Of a stretch of DNA of 64,000 bases, positions 1 through 12,316 are shown in pieces; within the stretch, counting starts at the first letter, position 1, and each line of letters starts with the position of its first letter. This DNA comes from Tenrec ecaudatus. Its lineage: Eukaryota > Chordata > Mammalia > Afrosoricida > Tenrecidae. Location: the NCBI RefSeq assembly GCF_050624435.1, contig NC_134536.1, positions 139,793,059 to 139,857,058 of the forward strand, written 5' to 3'. Position numbers and translations under genes: made by a program. The notes under the pieces were generated by a model. It was not told where the DNA came from. It saw only the letters and a program-made list of their open reading frames with translations, and made no database searches.

Positions 1-404
1 ATTTGTTTTTCTAGTCAACCCAGACTGACACACCAAAAGTCATCTTTATTCAGGCTAGTTTTGGATTCTCAAAACATGTTGTGTTTCAGACTGTAGACTG
101 CCTCATTTTCAGATGGAAAACTCACCTGTTTCTCCTGAACAGAGGGATGACTTACTTTTCACACTATGATTTGGTATGCATTCATTGATCTTGTCCCATG
201 TTCAGAAAAATGGCATCTTGCATGATCAGTAGGGAAGTTTTCATAGGGGATATATCTTAAAGTCATCATTAAAACATAGCTCGTTCCAACTGTGCAGGCT
301 TGCTGGGCAAGGAATGGATAGAGCCAATTTGAGCTGGTCCTAATAGCCACTGTTTCACCAAACAACTTGGATAAAGTGAGTTTAAACCTATCTGAGCTGG
401 CTTC

Positions 405-600
405 ACTGTCAAGTTGATTGCAACTGATAGCGACCTTACAGGACAGAGTAAAACTGTCCCCTAGGGTGTCCTATGCTGTAAACCTTTAGGGAAACATGAT
501 ACCACCTTTTCCACCTGTGGAATAGCTGGTAGATAGGAACTTCCAACCTTTCTTTTGGTTAGCAGTCATGTGCACCAGTTCTCAGTGGCTAAATGTTAGA
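405..600 (-). repeat. AfroSINE copy, reverse orientation
   Basis: The plus strand starts with the reverse of the SINE 3' tail (agttgattgcaactgatagc), followed by an acaggacagagtaaaactg block, a ctgtaaacctttagg block and the tRNA-like head near 560-590. This is the layout of the afrotherian tRNA-derived SINE (AfroSINE). It is diverged from the family as I remember it, so it is an old copy. The family call is by memory of the consensus. Confidence 0.75.
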
Positions 601-1190
601 AGTAGATGCAAGAAGCTTGAAGGATTTTTTTCCCTAAGTCCCTAGGTATTTTTTAAATGTTACTTTAGAACTTATGCTATAGTTAAAATTTCTAGTTTAT
701 CTTCATAATTCCTACTTTATTAACTCTTGTTCTAAAAAGGCAACTATCATGGAGAGAGTATTGCTCACTTTCTTTAGGGCATAAAGATATAAATCAAAAA
801 TGATTCTCAAGAGAAAATGTTAATTCTCACACTTATTAAGGCATGGCTTAACGTTTATATCACTTGAGTATTTTGTATTAGATTTTAGTGGCAAAATATG
901 ACAAATATTTTCATGAATAAATTAAAAATATATAATATTTACTAGTGAATGCTTGCTTATATAGAATATTTACATAATAAGGTAAATGCATATTTAACAT
1001 GTTTAAAAGCTTTCAATTGCATGCAGAATTTATAAGTAGATCCAATATGTTCGGTGGTTTAATGACAACATATGGTAAGTACAATGTCATTGAGGTTGTC
1101 ATTTCTTAGCAGTTTTACTACCACATAATTCACGTGTCACACAGTTTAATAATTCAATCATATTAAAGAATAGTGGTGTAATCACCACCA
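600..1190. other. AT-rich DNA, nothing recognised
   Basis: This stretch is AT-rich with scattered short open frames only. No conserved domain, RNA gene or clear repeat family could be recognised. Confidence 0.4.
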
Positions 1191-1995
1191 CAATCAATTC
1201 AGAACATTTTCTTCTTTCTTGTATTCATCGTTGTTAGGCCCCACATTCCCACTGACCCTCCCGCCATGACCCTACATAATTATTAATGTAGTTACTCTCT
1301 CTATAGATTTACCTGTCCTGGGTTTTATATACAGAAAATCATACAAAATAAAAATAAAAGACAAACAATAACAAATGCAAACAACCATGACAAAAGAGGG
1401 AAAAATTTTGATCCAAAAAAGCAGAAACTATTAAAAACTGAAACAACCTTAAAATGGGTCAAAAGGGAGATCAAATGATAAAGTGTTACGTTTAACCTAA
1501 CTACATCTACAATAATTGACTTTAGGTTCTATGTGTCTGATAATAAGGCTATGGTCAGCGGGTTTTCATAGAAGGCTTAATCCTTGCAAATGGATTTTGG
1601 CATCCAATGTCATCCATAATCTTCTGCAACTGGGTAGTCAGAATTTAAGCTCTTATATCTCCCTGCCTCTGGATTTCAATATTATTATTTGTAACCCTTG
1701 GATCACACAGCCTGGTGTACACCTTCCATGTGGATTTAGTTTGTCTTTCACTTAGATTTTTTTGTTTTAAAACAAGCCTTTAAGACCTCAGATGCTGTTC
1801 TTTCTGATAGCTGGGCACCATTTGCTTTCTTCCTCACACTTTTCTGTAGCACCCACATCTTCAGTGATTCCTTCTTGAGGGTGGTATCCAGTAAGACAAT
1901 GTCATAAAAATGGATTGTTCTTAGATTAGGGCTAGAATTAAGAGAGAACCGCAAGTACATTCATATAACTATGGTTTATATGTATATATATCTGG
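1190..1995 (-). repeat. Diverged L1 3' UTR-like sequence
   Basis: Around 1700-1880 it carries a block starting tttaagacctcagatgctg and then a tagctgggcacc segment. These match, on the same strand, the 3' UTR of the young L1 at 52,940-53,000. An upstream segment with tagatttacctgtcctggg resembles other L1 tail sequence. The block order differs from the young L1, so this may be two fragments or an older subfamily. Confidence 0.4.
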
Positions 1996-3185
1996 TTCAT
2001 TGTAGAGATATCATTTTATAATTGAGAACAATTATAAATCATCCACATGGGGCATAAAGCAATTCTATTGAAAGTGTCATTAATTTAGCCAATGATATAG
2101 AATATAAAGCACTGTTGAGAAAGGAAATTTTACATGTACAGGCCTGCCTTTCATACCGCAATACATGAATTGTTGACTTGTACCGATTAAAAGCATGAGT
2201 TACGGGACACAACCAATAACTGTTGGATAAAGGGCAAAGTTTTCAATAACACCCATTTGCAAGAGCAGAACCCAGCCTGCCAGACTAACACATCATAAAA
2301 AAACAAAGAAAGTACAACAATAGTAAATACATGGTGATTCCAGACTGCCTTCCTGGAGCACCTTCAAAACAAGCAAGGGATCCTAACTAAAGTCCAGTGA
2401 GCAGCAATTCCAAATTCTTGAGCTAGTGGTCTGCTTCTTACACTAAGGCAGTCCAGCCTTCAACCTAGGGAGGATGTCAGGTTCTTCAATGTACTACAGG
2501 TTATTTTAAGTGAAAGCTCAGTTCGCTTAGTGGATTTCCCCATTGAGTCCTTCTGGTGTGGCCCATCAAGGATGCTGTGAGCCTGGAAAGAACAGACTCT
2601 AGAGTCCTACTTGTCTATAACATTCAACTTGGGTCTCCAAGGTTTGGAGAAAAACTAGATGGAAAGTGTCCCATTGGTTATATAATACTGGGTAAATTCT
2701 CCCCTTGGGGTTCTATATAATCATTGTTACGCATTTTTCACAATGTCAGGTGGTCCCACCCAGTCTTTGCACCAACAGAATTGTAATCACCTTCTCTGAG
2801 ACAGACTTGTCCACCTCCAACATGCCTTGACTTGAATGCCAGTAATCATTCTTTTAAAAGAATTGGTGATTTGGCATAACCTCAGAATAATGTATGACAG
2901 CAACTGATTGGCATTCTCCTTCTCCCTCTACTTTGAGAAACTGACCCCCGCTGAGGCAAAATCTCCCGTGATCAAGTGATTTTTTTAAGATGTACAAATA
3001 AAGGCGGTGTACAAATAAAGATGTACAAATAAAGGGAGATTAAGATGGACAAATAAAGGGGACTTCGTGGTCAATAGGCAGGTTCCTTACTTGTTGCTTA
3101 GGAGACAGGATTAGAAGATCATACGACCTAAGACCAAAAGCCTGCCTTGGTCTTGGTGTTTATTCTTACAGTAGGGAACTCATAA
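1995..3185. other. Non-genic stretch between L1-like pieces
   Basis: No gene is seen. Near 2990-3060 there are short imperfect repeats of a gtacaaataaag unit (three copies). The position between L1 3' UTR-like and L1 ORF2-like sequence suggests that part of it may be old L1 3' UTR, but no direct match could be made. Confidence 0.3.
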
Positions 3186-4215
3186 GTCATTTGACATTTT
3201 GCAATTCATTGATTTCATTCAGCATAAAGGTTTCTATGTCCTTTCTTGTCACGGGGTGTTTCATTGATTTTTTTTGTTTGTATTTTTGAAGGAATACAGA
3301 GGATGCCATTGTGTGTATGTATCAGAGTTTCTTTATTCTACCGATGGGCATTTGGGATATTCCCACTTCCTTGGAAATGTAAACGGTGTTGCTATGGACC
3401 TGAGAGAGCATACATCTGTGTTGTCTTTTACCTCTTTGGAGTATATTCCCAGTAGAGGTATGGCGGTCTTCTGGTATTTCTCTTCCTAGTTGCTTTAGGT
3501 ACCACTTATAATACTTTTCACAATGGTTATTTATACGTATTTGCAAGCCCACAAGAAGCAAAAAAAAGTTTCAATCCCTCTCAACCCTCCCCAGCATTTG
3601 CTGTAAAGTTTTTTTTTTTTTTTTGAAATTGGGCTTTCATTGTGGGTGTAAGGTGGTATTGTTGTTCTGATTTGCATCATCTGGATGACTAGTGATTGTG
3701 ACCATGCTCCCATGTGTCACCTTTGTGAATTGTCAATTCATGTATTTCACCTCCTTTAAATTGGATTATTTTCTTTCTTCAAGTGATGCAGAATTTTATA
3801 GATTTTAGAAATTATTCCCTTGTCTGTTTTGTCATCGCTAAAGATTTTTTTCCCCATTCCGTTGGCTCTAATTTCACTCTTTGATGAAGTCATTTGATGT
3901 GCATTTTTCCCCAATAGGTCCCAATCATCACATCTGTTTTCCGTTCTGTGTGCTGCATCTTTTATATTTAGTAGTATATGTATTCCTGCAATAGGGACCT
4001 TAAATTCATCCCAATTTTCTCACTGACAAGCCAGCCCTATAGCTCTGGGGTTAGTGTTTAGGTCTCTAATTCATCCTGAGTTCGTTTTGTGCATGGTTGA
4101 GGCATAACCCCCTTTCATTTTTATTCTGTATCATTTTCTATGTGTTTCCTTTATCCTTTAGCTCTGTTTTTTCCCAAGTAAAGTGGATTTTTTAACGTTC
4201 CAAAGAGACTAGTGA
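3185..4215 (-). repeat. Old L1 fragment (end of ORF2 region)
   Basis: Reverse-oriented LINE-1 landmarks appear in order: a tgatttcattcagcataa block, a gagtatattcccagtagagg block and a ttccccattccgttggct block. These are the complements of familiar L1 ORF2 tail segments. The copy is full of stops and indels and includes a T-run at 3609-3624. It is much older than the L1 at 51,965-60,737. Confidence 0.6.
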
Positions 4216-4259
4216 ATTGATTTCTCCATCCTTTAAGGGGAAATCAGACTGACAATGAA

Positions 4260-4410
4260 CAACTTTCTTTGGCGACATATAAAGCACCTTATAAACATTG
4301 CCTCATTAATCCTTATACCAATAATGGGGAAACATTAATGTCCCAGTATTTCAAGTGAGACAAAAATCAAGAGATCTTGTTTCAAATCACGTGCTAACTC
4401 AGCGATCAAG
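4260..4410 (-). repeat. MIR-like SINE fragment
   Basis: Segments like cctcattaatccttatacca followed by aatggggaaac resemble the core of the ancient mammalian MIR SINE in reverse. It is short and decayed, so the call is tentative. Confidence 0.35.
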
Positions 4411-4984
4411 TCTATCATAGAATTTTGTCTTTTGTTTCTGTTGCCAACGAGCACTGCTGTCACCTGGGCATTCTGATATCAAAGTAAGAGAGAGGTCTTC
4501 GGAACAGTCACTGATTATTAAGAAGTTATCAAGGAAACACAAGGACAGTAATGCTAACTTTTGGCTTCCATGGAGTCAAAGGGACAAGACTTAACCTTGG
4601 CAAAGGAGCCCCCACAAGTAAAGAGGAAGGAACTGTAGGAGCAGATCACAGTGGCATCCAAGAGTTAATCAAACATGAGATCTTTGGGTACATTACAATA
4701 AAAATTATACAAGAAAAATACTTAGAATTATTTTGATGGAGACTTTAGGCATGAGATAAATCTGGAGAAGTGGAAAATACTCAAATATTTGACAAGATAA
4801 TCATAAAGGATTGTAATGAAGTAGAGAATCTATCAGTGTTTGAAGAAATTAATGTGTCTGTTTGGAAAGCTCCCTGATGAATTTGTTTGCAAATAGATGA
4901 ATTGGATATATACATATGCTGAAAAGAGATGGGGATGACCGATGATGACAGTAGAAATACTCGATGGCGTTCGTTTCACCTTAG

Positions 4985-5150
4985 TAGAGCTACAACCTGG
5001 CTAATATCTCATTGCACACAGTAAATTGGTTACTATTGCTACTTATATTTTAGAGATGAGACAGCTGAGCCACAGGGAAGTTAAGCAACTTAATTAATTA
5101 TGTGTTAATCATGTTAGTCAAGTTAATCATATGTAGAAAGATAGTATGAA
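4985..5150 (-). repeat. MIR fragment
   Basis: The segment tagagatgagacagctgagc followed by cacagggaagttaagcaact closely follows the MIR core (gatgaggaaactgaggcacagag in the family, here in reverse). This is an ancient mammal-wide SINE remnant. Confidence 0.6.
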
Positions 5151-5521
5151 CTTATGAGAACTATTTCTGAAAGATAAAGTTCAGAAGCTGTCCAGATTTT
5201 TAATAAATAAAAGAAGTACTAATAATCAAAAAGGCAAATCATGTGGAGAAAGAAGAGAAAGAGAATGGCCAAATCTTTTTGGGAAGATGGAAGAAAAAAA
5301 AGGAAGTTCTTAACCTGAGCTAAGGGAATCAGATAGATAACTGATATAAAACTAAATCCAACCTATTGTTATCTAATTTGGACTAGCCACCCTATGTCAA
5401 TTTGTACAGGAATGGGCAGCTGGTTGGTTTGATCAGCTGAGCTTATCTACTTCACAGTGTCACCAGTGATCCTTAACTGTTATAAAGGACCTGGCCAATA
5501 GTGGCTCCTTAATATTTCTGT

Positions 5522-5728
5522 CTAACCAAACTCATCGCCATTGAGTGGATTCCAACTTAGAGACACCCCAGAAGACAAGTTGGAATTGCCCTTGTGAGTC
5601 TCCCTGATTGCCACTCTTTATGAGAGCCCTATCTTTCTCCCAGTGGAGCAGCTGGTAAGGTTTTGAACTGATGACCTTATAGATCGCAACCTGAATTGTA
5701 AACACAATGCCACCAGGGGTGCTAATAT
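5522..5728 (-). repeat. AfroSINE copy, reverse orientation
   Basis: It contains the 3'-tail complement (cgccattgagtggattccaa), a middle gagccctatctttctccca block and a tRNA-like head ending with gccaccaggggtgc. It is nearly full length and sits directly beside another copy in the same orientation at 5752. Confidence 0.8.
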
Positions 5729-5751
5729 TTATGTATATTTCTTTCTAAACA

Positions 5752-5955
5752 ATTAACTCACTGCTATTGATTGATTCCAACTCATTGCAACCCTACTGGA
5801 CAGAGTGGAACTACTCCTGTGGGCTTCTGTGGCTGTAAATATTTAAGAGTATGGAAAGCCTCATCTTTCTTGGGTGCAGCAGCTGGTGGGTTTGAACTGC
5901 TGTCCTTGTGGTTAGCATCCCACTGTCTAAGCCACAATGCCAGCATCCCAGTGAA
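5752..5955 (-). repeat. AfroSINE copy, second of a tandem pair
   Basis: It has the same block order as the previous copy: tgattgattccaactcattg, a cctactggacagagtggaac block, aaagcctcatctttcttggg, and a head region near 5900-5950. It lies only about 25 bp from the copy at 5522-5728. The two copies are clearly diverged from each other, so independent insertion is more likely than recent duplication. Confidence 0.8.
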
Positions 5956-6057
5956 TTGAAGAGGATGTCACCAGCTAACATAGAAATGCTTACAAAAATA
6001 GGTAAAATTCTACAGTGTCTAAAAGACTGCCACTTTTGAATGTACTTAATTGTCCAT

Positions 6058-6195
6058 TAGGGCCCCTGGTGGCATGGTGCTTACAATTTGGGCTTCCATC
6101 GAGCAGGCCATCAGTTCCTAGCCACCAGCTGCCCACTGGAGAAAGACAGGGCTCTCCTAAAGAGTGACAACCAAGGAGACTCACAGAACGAGGGG
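6058..6195 (+). repeat. AfroSINE 5' part, forward
   Basis: It begins gggcccctggtggcatggtg, the tRNA-like head of AfroSINE, followed by a ccaccagctgcccactggag block and agaaagacagg. The 3' half is missing or unrecognisable beyond about 6195. Confidence 0.7.
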
Positions 6196-6199
6196 ACAA

Positions 6200-7640
6200 A
6201 GCTAGCTCGGGGGAAATCTTGAAAGGGAATGGTCACAGTCTCTGGAATGTCCAACCTGTTGCCATAAGCAAGTCTGATAGATTTAGGACCTTTTTAGCCA
6301 GAGCTAGGATCGCAGTCCATGCTAGGACAAAGTACATTATAGTATCAATTTTCTTTCATTCAGTGGGCTATTTATTGTCATAGATGAGGGCACTCGAATG
6401 CCTTCTTGGGCAGAGTTCAGCCCTAGAAAATGGGTCCTGAAAAGAGTTCCGCAGATTGGTTGGGTACCAGAGATTAGGGCATAGAGCCAATCAGGGACTA
6501 GCCAGGACAAAATGTATATAGCGGATTTATAGCTCAATTTCACATATACTGAGATAGATTACACATTTAAGTTATCAGATGAGGAGATCTCACTATTTAG
6601 GAGGGGAGGAAATCTCTAAAATCTCAGGCTAGGCTCTCAAACCCAATCTATGGGCTAGCCATGGCTCTGAGCCTGTGTGCTATATTAACTGGTATTCTGG
6701 GTTCTAGTACTCATTGCATGGAAGAGCTATATAGAACTCACAGATTCAAGGATTTTTTTTAAAGGACGTGACCATGCAATGTGATAAAGCAAGTGAGAAA
6801 TGTCCAAGACACAAAGTCTTCCATCAGGACATGTTACAAAGTTTGTTCTGGGCTGCTGCCTCAACCCAAAAACGTTCAGCTCAAGTTCTGTGGGTCAGCC
6901 AACCCAGTCCCTGAATTAAGTATCCAGAGGCAGTCTACTCCTGTAAGCCTCAGCACAAAGGGACTCAGCTCTACTTTATTATGTCAGCAAGCCCAGCTCC
7001 CCCAAATAACAGAGACCCCCCCCCCACTCTACAATCCAGTCTCCTGCCCTAACCTTTGTATGCTCCATGGGCTAGGAAGTCCACCGCTCACTCGTGCTGT
7101 GGCTTCTGGCTTTGCTGCTGCTGCTGCTACTGCTACTGCTACTGCTCTGCTCTGATGGTACAGCTGCCTGCTGAATCCAGAAGGTTCGCTCCACAGGGGT
7201 CCAGGGGCCAGAGGACACTGCTCTCTTGCTTCTTGCTAGTGGTGAGGTTCTCCCCTTCTCTGTCTCAGAGGGCTCATTTTATGTGCAGCAAAAAAGCATT
7301 TCAGTGCATCTGTTCACAATTACATGTGAATCCTATCGGTATCTTCCCCCGTCTTCTTTCTAGACTCATGCAGGAAAAAGTGGGAGTTAGAAACTTCGAC
7401 TAAAAAAGTCACATTGAACAATTCACTGCCCCTTCATACGTAGGTAGTACACCTTCCTTAGTACGTGCGTTGATTTGGATATTATTGCAGTCTCTACACC
7501 GAGTAGGGAATAGATAATGTAGTCTAATTATATGATGCTGAAGAAAGCACTCAACAACCAACCATTGTATTATGCTCCTGGGTTTTGTGGGGACGGTTGT
7601 TATCTCCTTAATGCTAGTTGAGGCTGGTTGAGAAACCCGA
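6200..7640. other. Unclassified stretch with a CTG/CTA triplet tract
   Basis: No gene is recognised. A triplet tract (gctgctgctgctgctactgc and continuing) lies at about 7110-7150. Open frames of 115-124 codons crossing it (6781-7155 and 7056-7403, plus) are low-complexity there and show no domain. The GC-richer part at 6850-7300 might be an LTR-like element, but no paired end was found. Confidence 0.35.
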
Positions 7641-8260
7641 GAGCTGGAAGTGATTCCTGGATGGTTGGAAAGTCGTTTAGAGGCCTGTGTACACACAGAT
7701 CCAGGATTACAGCGTTCACTATCAATTACCACTCATTGCGAAGACCAAGGTCCTCAAAACGACCACCAGGTAAAATCATGATCAGTGAAGAAGAGATTGC
7801 AATCGTCAAGGATTTTGTTTTGCTTGGAACCACAATCAGTGCTTGTGGAAACATCAGTCAAGAGATTAAAAAATGTGTCTGATCAGGTAACTCTCTTTAG
7901 AGTGTTGAAAAGCAAGGATGTTTCTTTAGGGACCAAGGTCCAGCAGCCTCAAGCTGTGGCATTTTCCTTTGCTCCATATTACGCGACAGTTGGGTATGAA
8001 ATAAGGGAGACTGAAGAAGTCATTTGAATTGCGGTGCTGGGGAAGAATATTCAAAGCACCACAGAGCACTGAAAGGAATACAGATCTGTCTCGGAAGAAG
8101 CAAGGCCAGAGTATTCCTTAGAGGCAAGGATACTGGATTTAAGACTCTTACATACCGTGGACATGTCAGAGGACACCAGTCTGTGGGAAACAAAGATTTT
8201 TCCCAAGTTGTCTTCCCCAAATATATGCAAACCCAAGACTTTGCTTGCTACATATGGTAA
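7640..8260 (+). repeat. RTE (BovB-like) LINE, 3' part
   Basis: Translated pieces match the C-terminal part of an RTE/BovB-type ORF2. The piece at 7785-7880 corresponds to the region just after the reverse transcriptase, and 8080-8200 carries a GRSKARVFLRGKD-type block that recurs in the copy at 19,030-19,800. Several frameshifts and stops are present. The true start may lie a little upstream. The characteristic final tail is not clear here. Confidence 0.65.
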
Positions 8261-8454
8261 ATGACAGTACACTAGGAGGTCAGTGAAAGTAGGTCAGGGG
8301 TTATTCTCCTTAAGGGTATCTAGAGCACCCAGATTGTATAATCTGCCCCCTCTCAAGTAGGGCCCACTCCCTTCTGATATTATTCTCGAAGGAGGGCTCG
8401 ATGGCAATCCCAGGACCACTCAATGATGACTAAGGTTAGGCTACTATATTGAAT

Positions 8455-10727
8455 CTAGGGTAAGGTGACCAGATTTTAACATTAGTAAAGCAGGACACCA
8501 TTGATGGGGGGGAGGAGGGGGGTTCTTGATTAAAAATTTAGTTTATATGGAGCAACAAAAATTTTCATAGATTGCAAAAATAGTATTGTAATATATTTTT
8601 AAAATTTCAATGTAAGTACAATTTACAAATGTAATACATTAAAATTATGTATAGTATTATTTTATTCTTTCGCATATTTCTCATTTGAGTGAATTATTTT
8701 TAGTAGATTGCTGTCGTTGTTTAAAAGGTCATGAAATTTTTCACAAGAATTTGTTAAATTATATTTAACACATAAAATAACTTTCAATGTCTCAACACTT
8801 AATTGTGATTTTTCTGATGTTTACACTTTATTTACCGTAGAAAAATGCGTTCAGTCGCAGCATTAGTTCCTGGTAAGGACAGCGCGCATTCCACAATTTT
8901 TAGTGCATTATTGTATGGCACATGGTTTGTTTCAAAATGATGAAACATTTCTAACCATTTGTTCTCTATTGTGACTTTTGCTGATGCCCAAGATTTAACC
9001 TTTTCCTTATCAATATTTTTTAAAATAATGATACCTCATTAAAAAGATCATTTTAGGAAATATTACTTTTTGGAAATTTTTTAGTAATATGATCGATTGA
9101 GTTTTTGCAAATCATTCCAATTAAGTTCTTGTTTTAATGTAACCCAATAAAAATGTTCAATATCATTATAATGTACCGTCCACTCTTCTAAATAATCTAT
9201 GTAGTTACTATAGAACTTTTTAATGTGATTCATGATTTCTGCATGATTTATTGTACCTTGTTCTTCTAGCTGGCTTATACTATTATGGATAGTTAATGGA
9301 AGAAAATTATTTTCTAATTGCTCATGACACTGAAATTTTAAATTATTAACTTCATTTGCTACTTCGATTACCAAAATTTTGTCACCTTCAATAAGTTTTA
9401 TTGCATTTTGAAAAAGAGCTGCTTGATTGTGTACAAACTCTAGCCAAATTTTTGAAGATTCTTTTTCAAAAAACTCTTTTAAAATTCTAGGACATTTATT
9501 CTGTCATAGAAAGTAGGATTTCGAAGGATCGTATATTTTCAAAATTCTTTTGATGACTGGCCAAAGAGCTAACCAGCGCGTTTTACTGTACCCAAGTATT
9601 TTCTAATATTAGACTTCCGTAGTTTCACAAAATTCTTTAAGCATTTCAACGTGCACAGTGTATATATAGAAATAAAAATATATTTTAATAACAATATTTC
9701 CCACATCTTCGGGCAACAAATCAGCCGCTGTTTGAAAAGTATTATGTATTATGTGCACTGCACAACCAACACCAAAAAAGTTTGATCAAGGTTTTTGTTT
9801 AATTTATTAAAAATATTATTTGTACCTCTTCTTGCTTTTCCTCCAAAATTTGCATCCGTGTTGTCTGCACAATATGCAATCATTTTATGTTTAAAATTTT
9901 TTCCCAAAATATTAATAATGGAACTGAAAATTATTTCAGAAGTTTTGCCCGCCACAGAAATGAAATCTAAAATTCTAATTTTTATTCCAGTTTCTGAATA
10001 AAAAAATCTAATAATGGTTAGAAATAACTTTAAATCGTTATGATTCGATGCATCAGAATATATGGATATAAAATTAATTTTTTTCTAGATTTTTGTTTAA
10101 TTCTGAAAATGCATTTGGAGAAAGCACATTACATACAATTGCTTCAGATTTTGTTCTAGCATAGGCAAACTTTTGTTGATTAACACTTTGACAACTTGTG
10201 ATGTACAGTCCATAGATCTGAAGGAATAATTGTGATTAATAGCATGAAAAGACATAAGTCCTTCTGCTAATGCTAATTTCTTTTCTTTGTCTCCACAAGT
10301 TGTTTTTGAAAAAAAAATCCTGTATTTTGGAGGAAGATGCAGCAGTATTTAAATATCTTTTATCTTTCTGTTCTCCAAGTGCTTTGAAATATCATTCTTT
10401 CCGCCTGCAAAACAGAAAATTCACCATTACATTTCTCACACTCTACCATGTAATCACTTTTGGTATTTCTAATAAAAGGAAACTTACTTCTTAGATCATT
10501 GTTGAATTTGCATCCTCTTTTCTTACACATTATGTTAAAAATCTAAAAAAATAATTTAAAATTATATTAAAATTATTATATACATATTGCTTAAAAACAC
10601 AGCAAGTAGGTACATAATTATATGAACATATTTTATAGTTAGTTTATGAATTAATTTGATTGTTTAAAGTAACTATATTTTAAAAATTATTTTAAATTTA
10701 ATCCTATATATTCTTATTTTACCATAG
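8455..10727 (-). mobile_element. Decayed autonomous hAT DNA transposon
   Basis: The element encloses a full-length hAT transposase pseudogene. The left end reads ctagggtaaggtgaccagat and the inverted right end reads ctatggtaa, so only about the outer nine bases agree (eight of nine). The 8-bp direct repeat expected for hAT is not evident. The boundaries are therefore approximate, and the right end may be altered. Flanking DNA is unremarkable. A BLAST of this interval against the same genome would fix the ends. Confidence 0.6.
8662..10530 (-). pseudogene. hAT transposase pseudogene (BED-type finger to dimerisation domain)
   Basis: This once encoded a cut-and-paste transposase acting in the nucleus on its own terminal repeats. 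The start ATG at 10,530 opens with MCKKRGCK. A CEKCNGEFSV zinc-finger-like segment follows, and after a frameshift GGKNDISKHLENRK, the typical end of a BED-like finger. The middle piece at 9749-9955 holds KMIAYCADNTDANFGG, which carries a catalytic-region aspartate typical of hAT enzymes. A helical insert lies at 9081-9374. The C-terminal piece has LSLPGTNAATERIFSTV and then a SEKSQLSVETLKVIL segment, the conserved hAT dimerisation motif, ending at 8662. Multiple frameshifts and stops make it inactive. The order of domains shows it is not a MITE but a former autonomous copy. The precise hAT subfamily was not determined. Confidence 0.8.
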
Positions 10728-10729
10728 GA

Positions 10730-11660
10730 GTGAGTTCAATTCCAGATGTAAAAGATGGCTAGGGGCTATAGTCTGGTGGGGCCCACCGGTTAATTATATA
10801 GAAATGTAAACCAGAATGCCAAATATTTGTATGGCCCAGAGGTGATACTTATGTATGTCTACATGTATTCCTTAATAATACTGACATAGATTTGTTGTTT
10901 TACACTCTCTAATATAGAGTATTTTTTACCTTGTTCATAGCTATGATTCATTATTTTTCATTCTTAAGCAACTACTTAAAATACTCCAGAGCTACTGCTG
11001 TTCAATCTCTTATATTAAATTTTTATCTCTAGAAATAGTTCCTTTTTCAGTTGGAATTTTAAGGTTCTTAGAAATAAAGATTAGAGTGTGGAAACATTGC
11101 CAATTTAAAAGTGCATCTTAAAATGGGAAGAGTTTCAAAATTGGTTAAGAAGCAGCTCGTATCCTGAAATGGAAAGGGCTATCATATATTACAACATCTA
11201 CAAGTGAATTTGGCATTCCCTATACAATTCTCCAGGTCTAAGAAATAGAGGACTCTATTTCTATAATGTGTTTGATTTCTTGACCTTTCAAGTAAAGTTA
11301 AATTTACTTAGAGTGGTCATCAATGTTCTTTAGACTCTATTCCTAATCTTATTTCCAAACTTATTTTTATGAATATCTTTGAAGCTAACCTTTGCTATAG
11401 TGGAATTACACCATGTACATTTCTATAACCATAATCCTCACTTCCTTATTTCTGTACATAGACTTGAGCTGCCCCTTCCATTTGGGACATAGTCCTCTCT
11501 CAAGGTCAAAAATCTCACTCAACTCTTAAGGTAGGTGGTGTTTCTGTACCAAGGGAGATAAACAACTCTTTTTTGACAGCTACTAAACAATTTATAATCA
11601 AAGCAGTCTGGATACCACGTTTTGCAAAATACTGGTTTATGAACTTTTTCAGGCAAAGTA
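10730..11660. other. AT-rich DNA, nothing recognised
   Basis: No domain-bearing open frame, RNA gene or confident repeat was seen in this AT-rich interval. Confidence 0.4.
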
Positions 11661-11850
11661 ATAGACACCCCAAAGAGATCCCTATCCTAATCTTCAGGAC
11701 TAGTGAATATGTTACACTAAATAACAGAGAAGAATTATTTTGAAAATGAAATGTTTGCTGTTGACCTGGATATAAAAAGATTACCATAGATTATCTGTTT
11801 TAAAAGATTAAGGAAAAATTCATCTCTGAAAGTTCCAGAGGGACACTGTA
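11660..11850 (+). repeat. MaLR/ERVL-type LTR-like fragment
   Basis: The text around ggactagtgaatatgttaca and tggatataaaaagattacca resembles a common mammalian LTR-type repeat (gtgaatatgttac ... tggattatc). The recognition is by eye and loose. No TG...CA ends were located. Confidence 0.3.
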
Positions 11851-11915
11851 AAGATTTGAGAGTCAGAGAAGGACATGTGATGATGGGGCAAGTTACCAAT
11901 AGACAAGATAAACAC

Positions 11916-11918
<3 letters not shown>

Positions 11919-11949
<31 letters not shown>
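11919..11949. repeat. (GT)n microsatellite
   Basis: About 15 uninterrupted GT dinucleotides sit just upstream of an L1 3' UTR fragment. Confidence 0.95.
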
Positions 11950-11950
<1 letters not shown>

Positions 11951-11954
11951 CTAG

Positions 11955-12316
11955 GGAATAAATGTCATACCTTGGCGACAGCGGGAAGGAAGGGGTTATA
12001 GAAAGGGGGAACCAATCTCGGGGATCTACATGTAACCTCCTTTCTGCAGGATGGGCAACAGGATAGTGGGTGAGGGGAGTGTAGGATAGGATAGAGTAAT
12101 AATTTATAAGTTATTAAGGGTTTGTGAGGGAGGTGGGAGTGGGAAGGGAGGGGGAGGGAAAAAGGAAAATGAGGAGCTGATTCCAGGAACCCAAGCGGAA
12201 GGCGAATTTTGAGAACGATGAGGGCAACAAATGTATAAATGTGCTTTACTCAATTGATGTATGTATGGATTGTGATAAGAGTTGTATGAGCTCCAATAAA
12301 ATGATTTATAAAAAAG
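11955..12316 (+). repeat. L1 3' end, 5'-truncated
   Basis: It is the forward equivalent of the young L1's terminal 3' UTR. It has a purine-rich gagggaggtgggagtgggaa stretch, a gggcaacaaatgtataaatg block, a gtatggattgtgataagagt block, and a polyadenylation signal (AATAAA at 12,295-12,300) followed by a short A-rich tail. It is a dead-on-arrival insertion with no coding part. Confidence 0.85.

Noticed and set aside
6781-7403. Coding gene with a polyglutamine/polyalanine-like tract
   Set aside because: The frames owe their length to a CTG/CTA triplet tract. Flanking residues show no domain and both overlapping phases are open equally.
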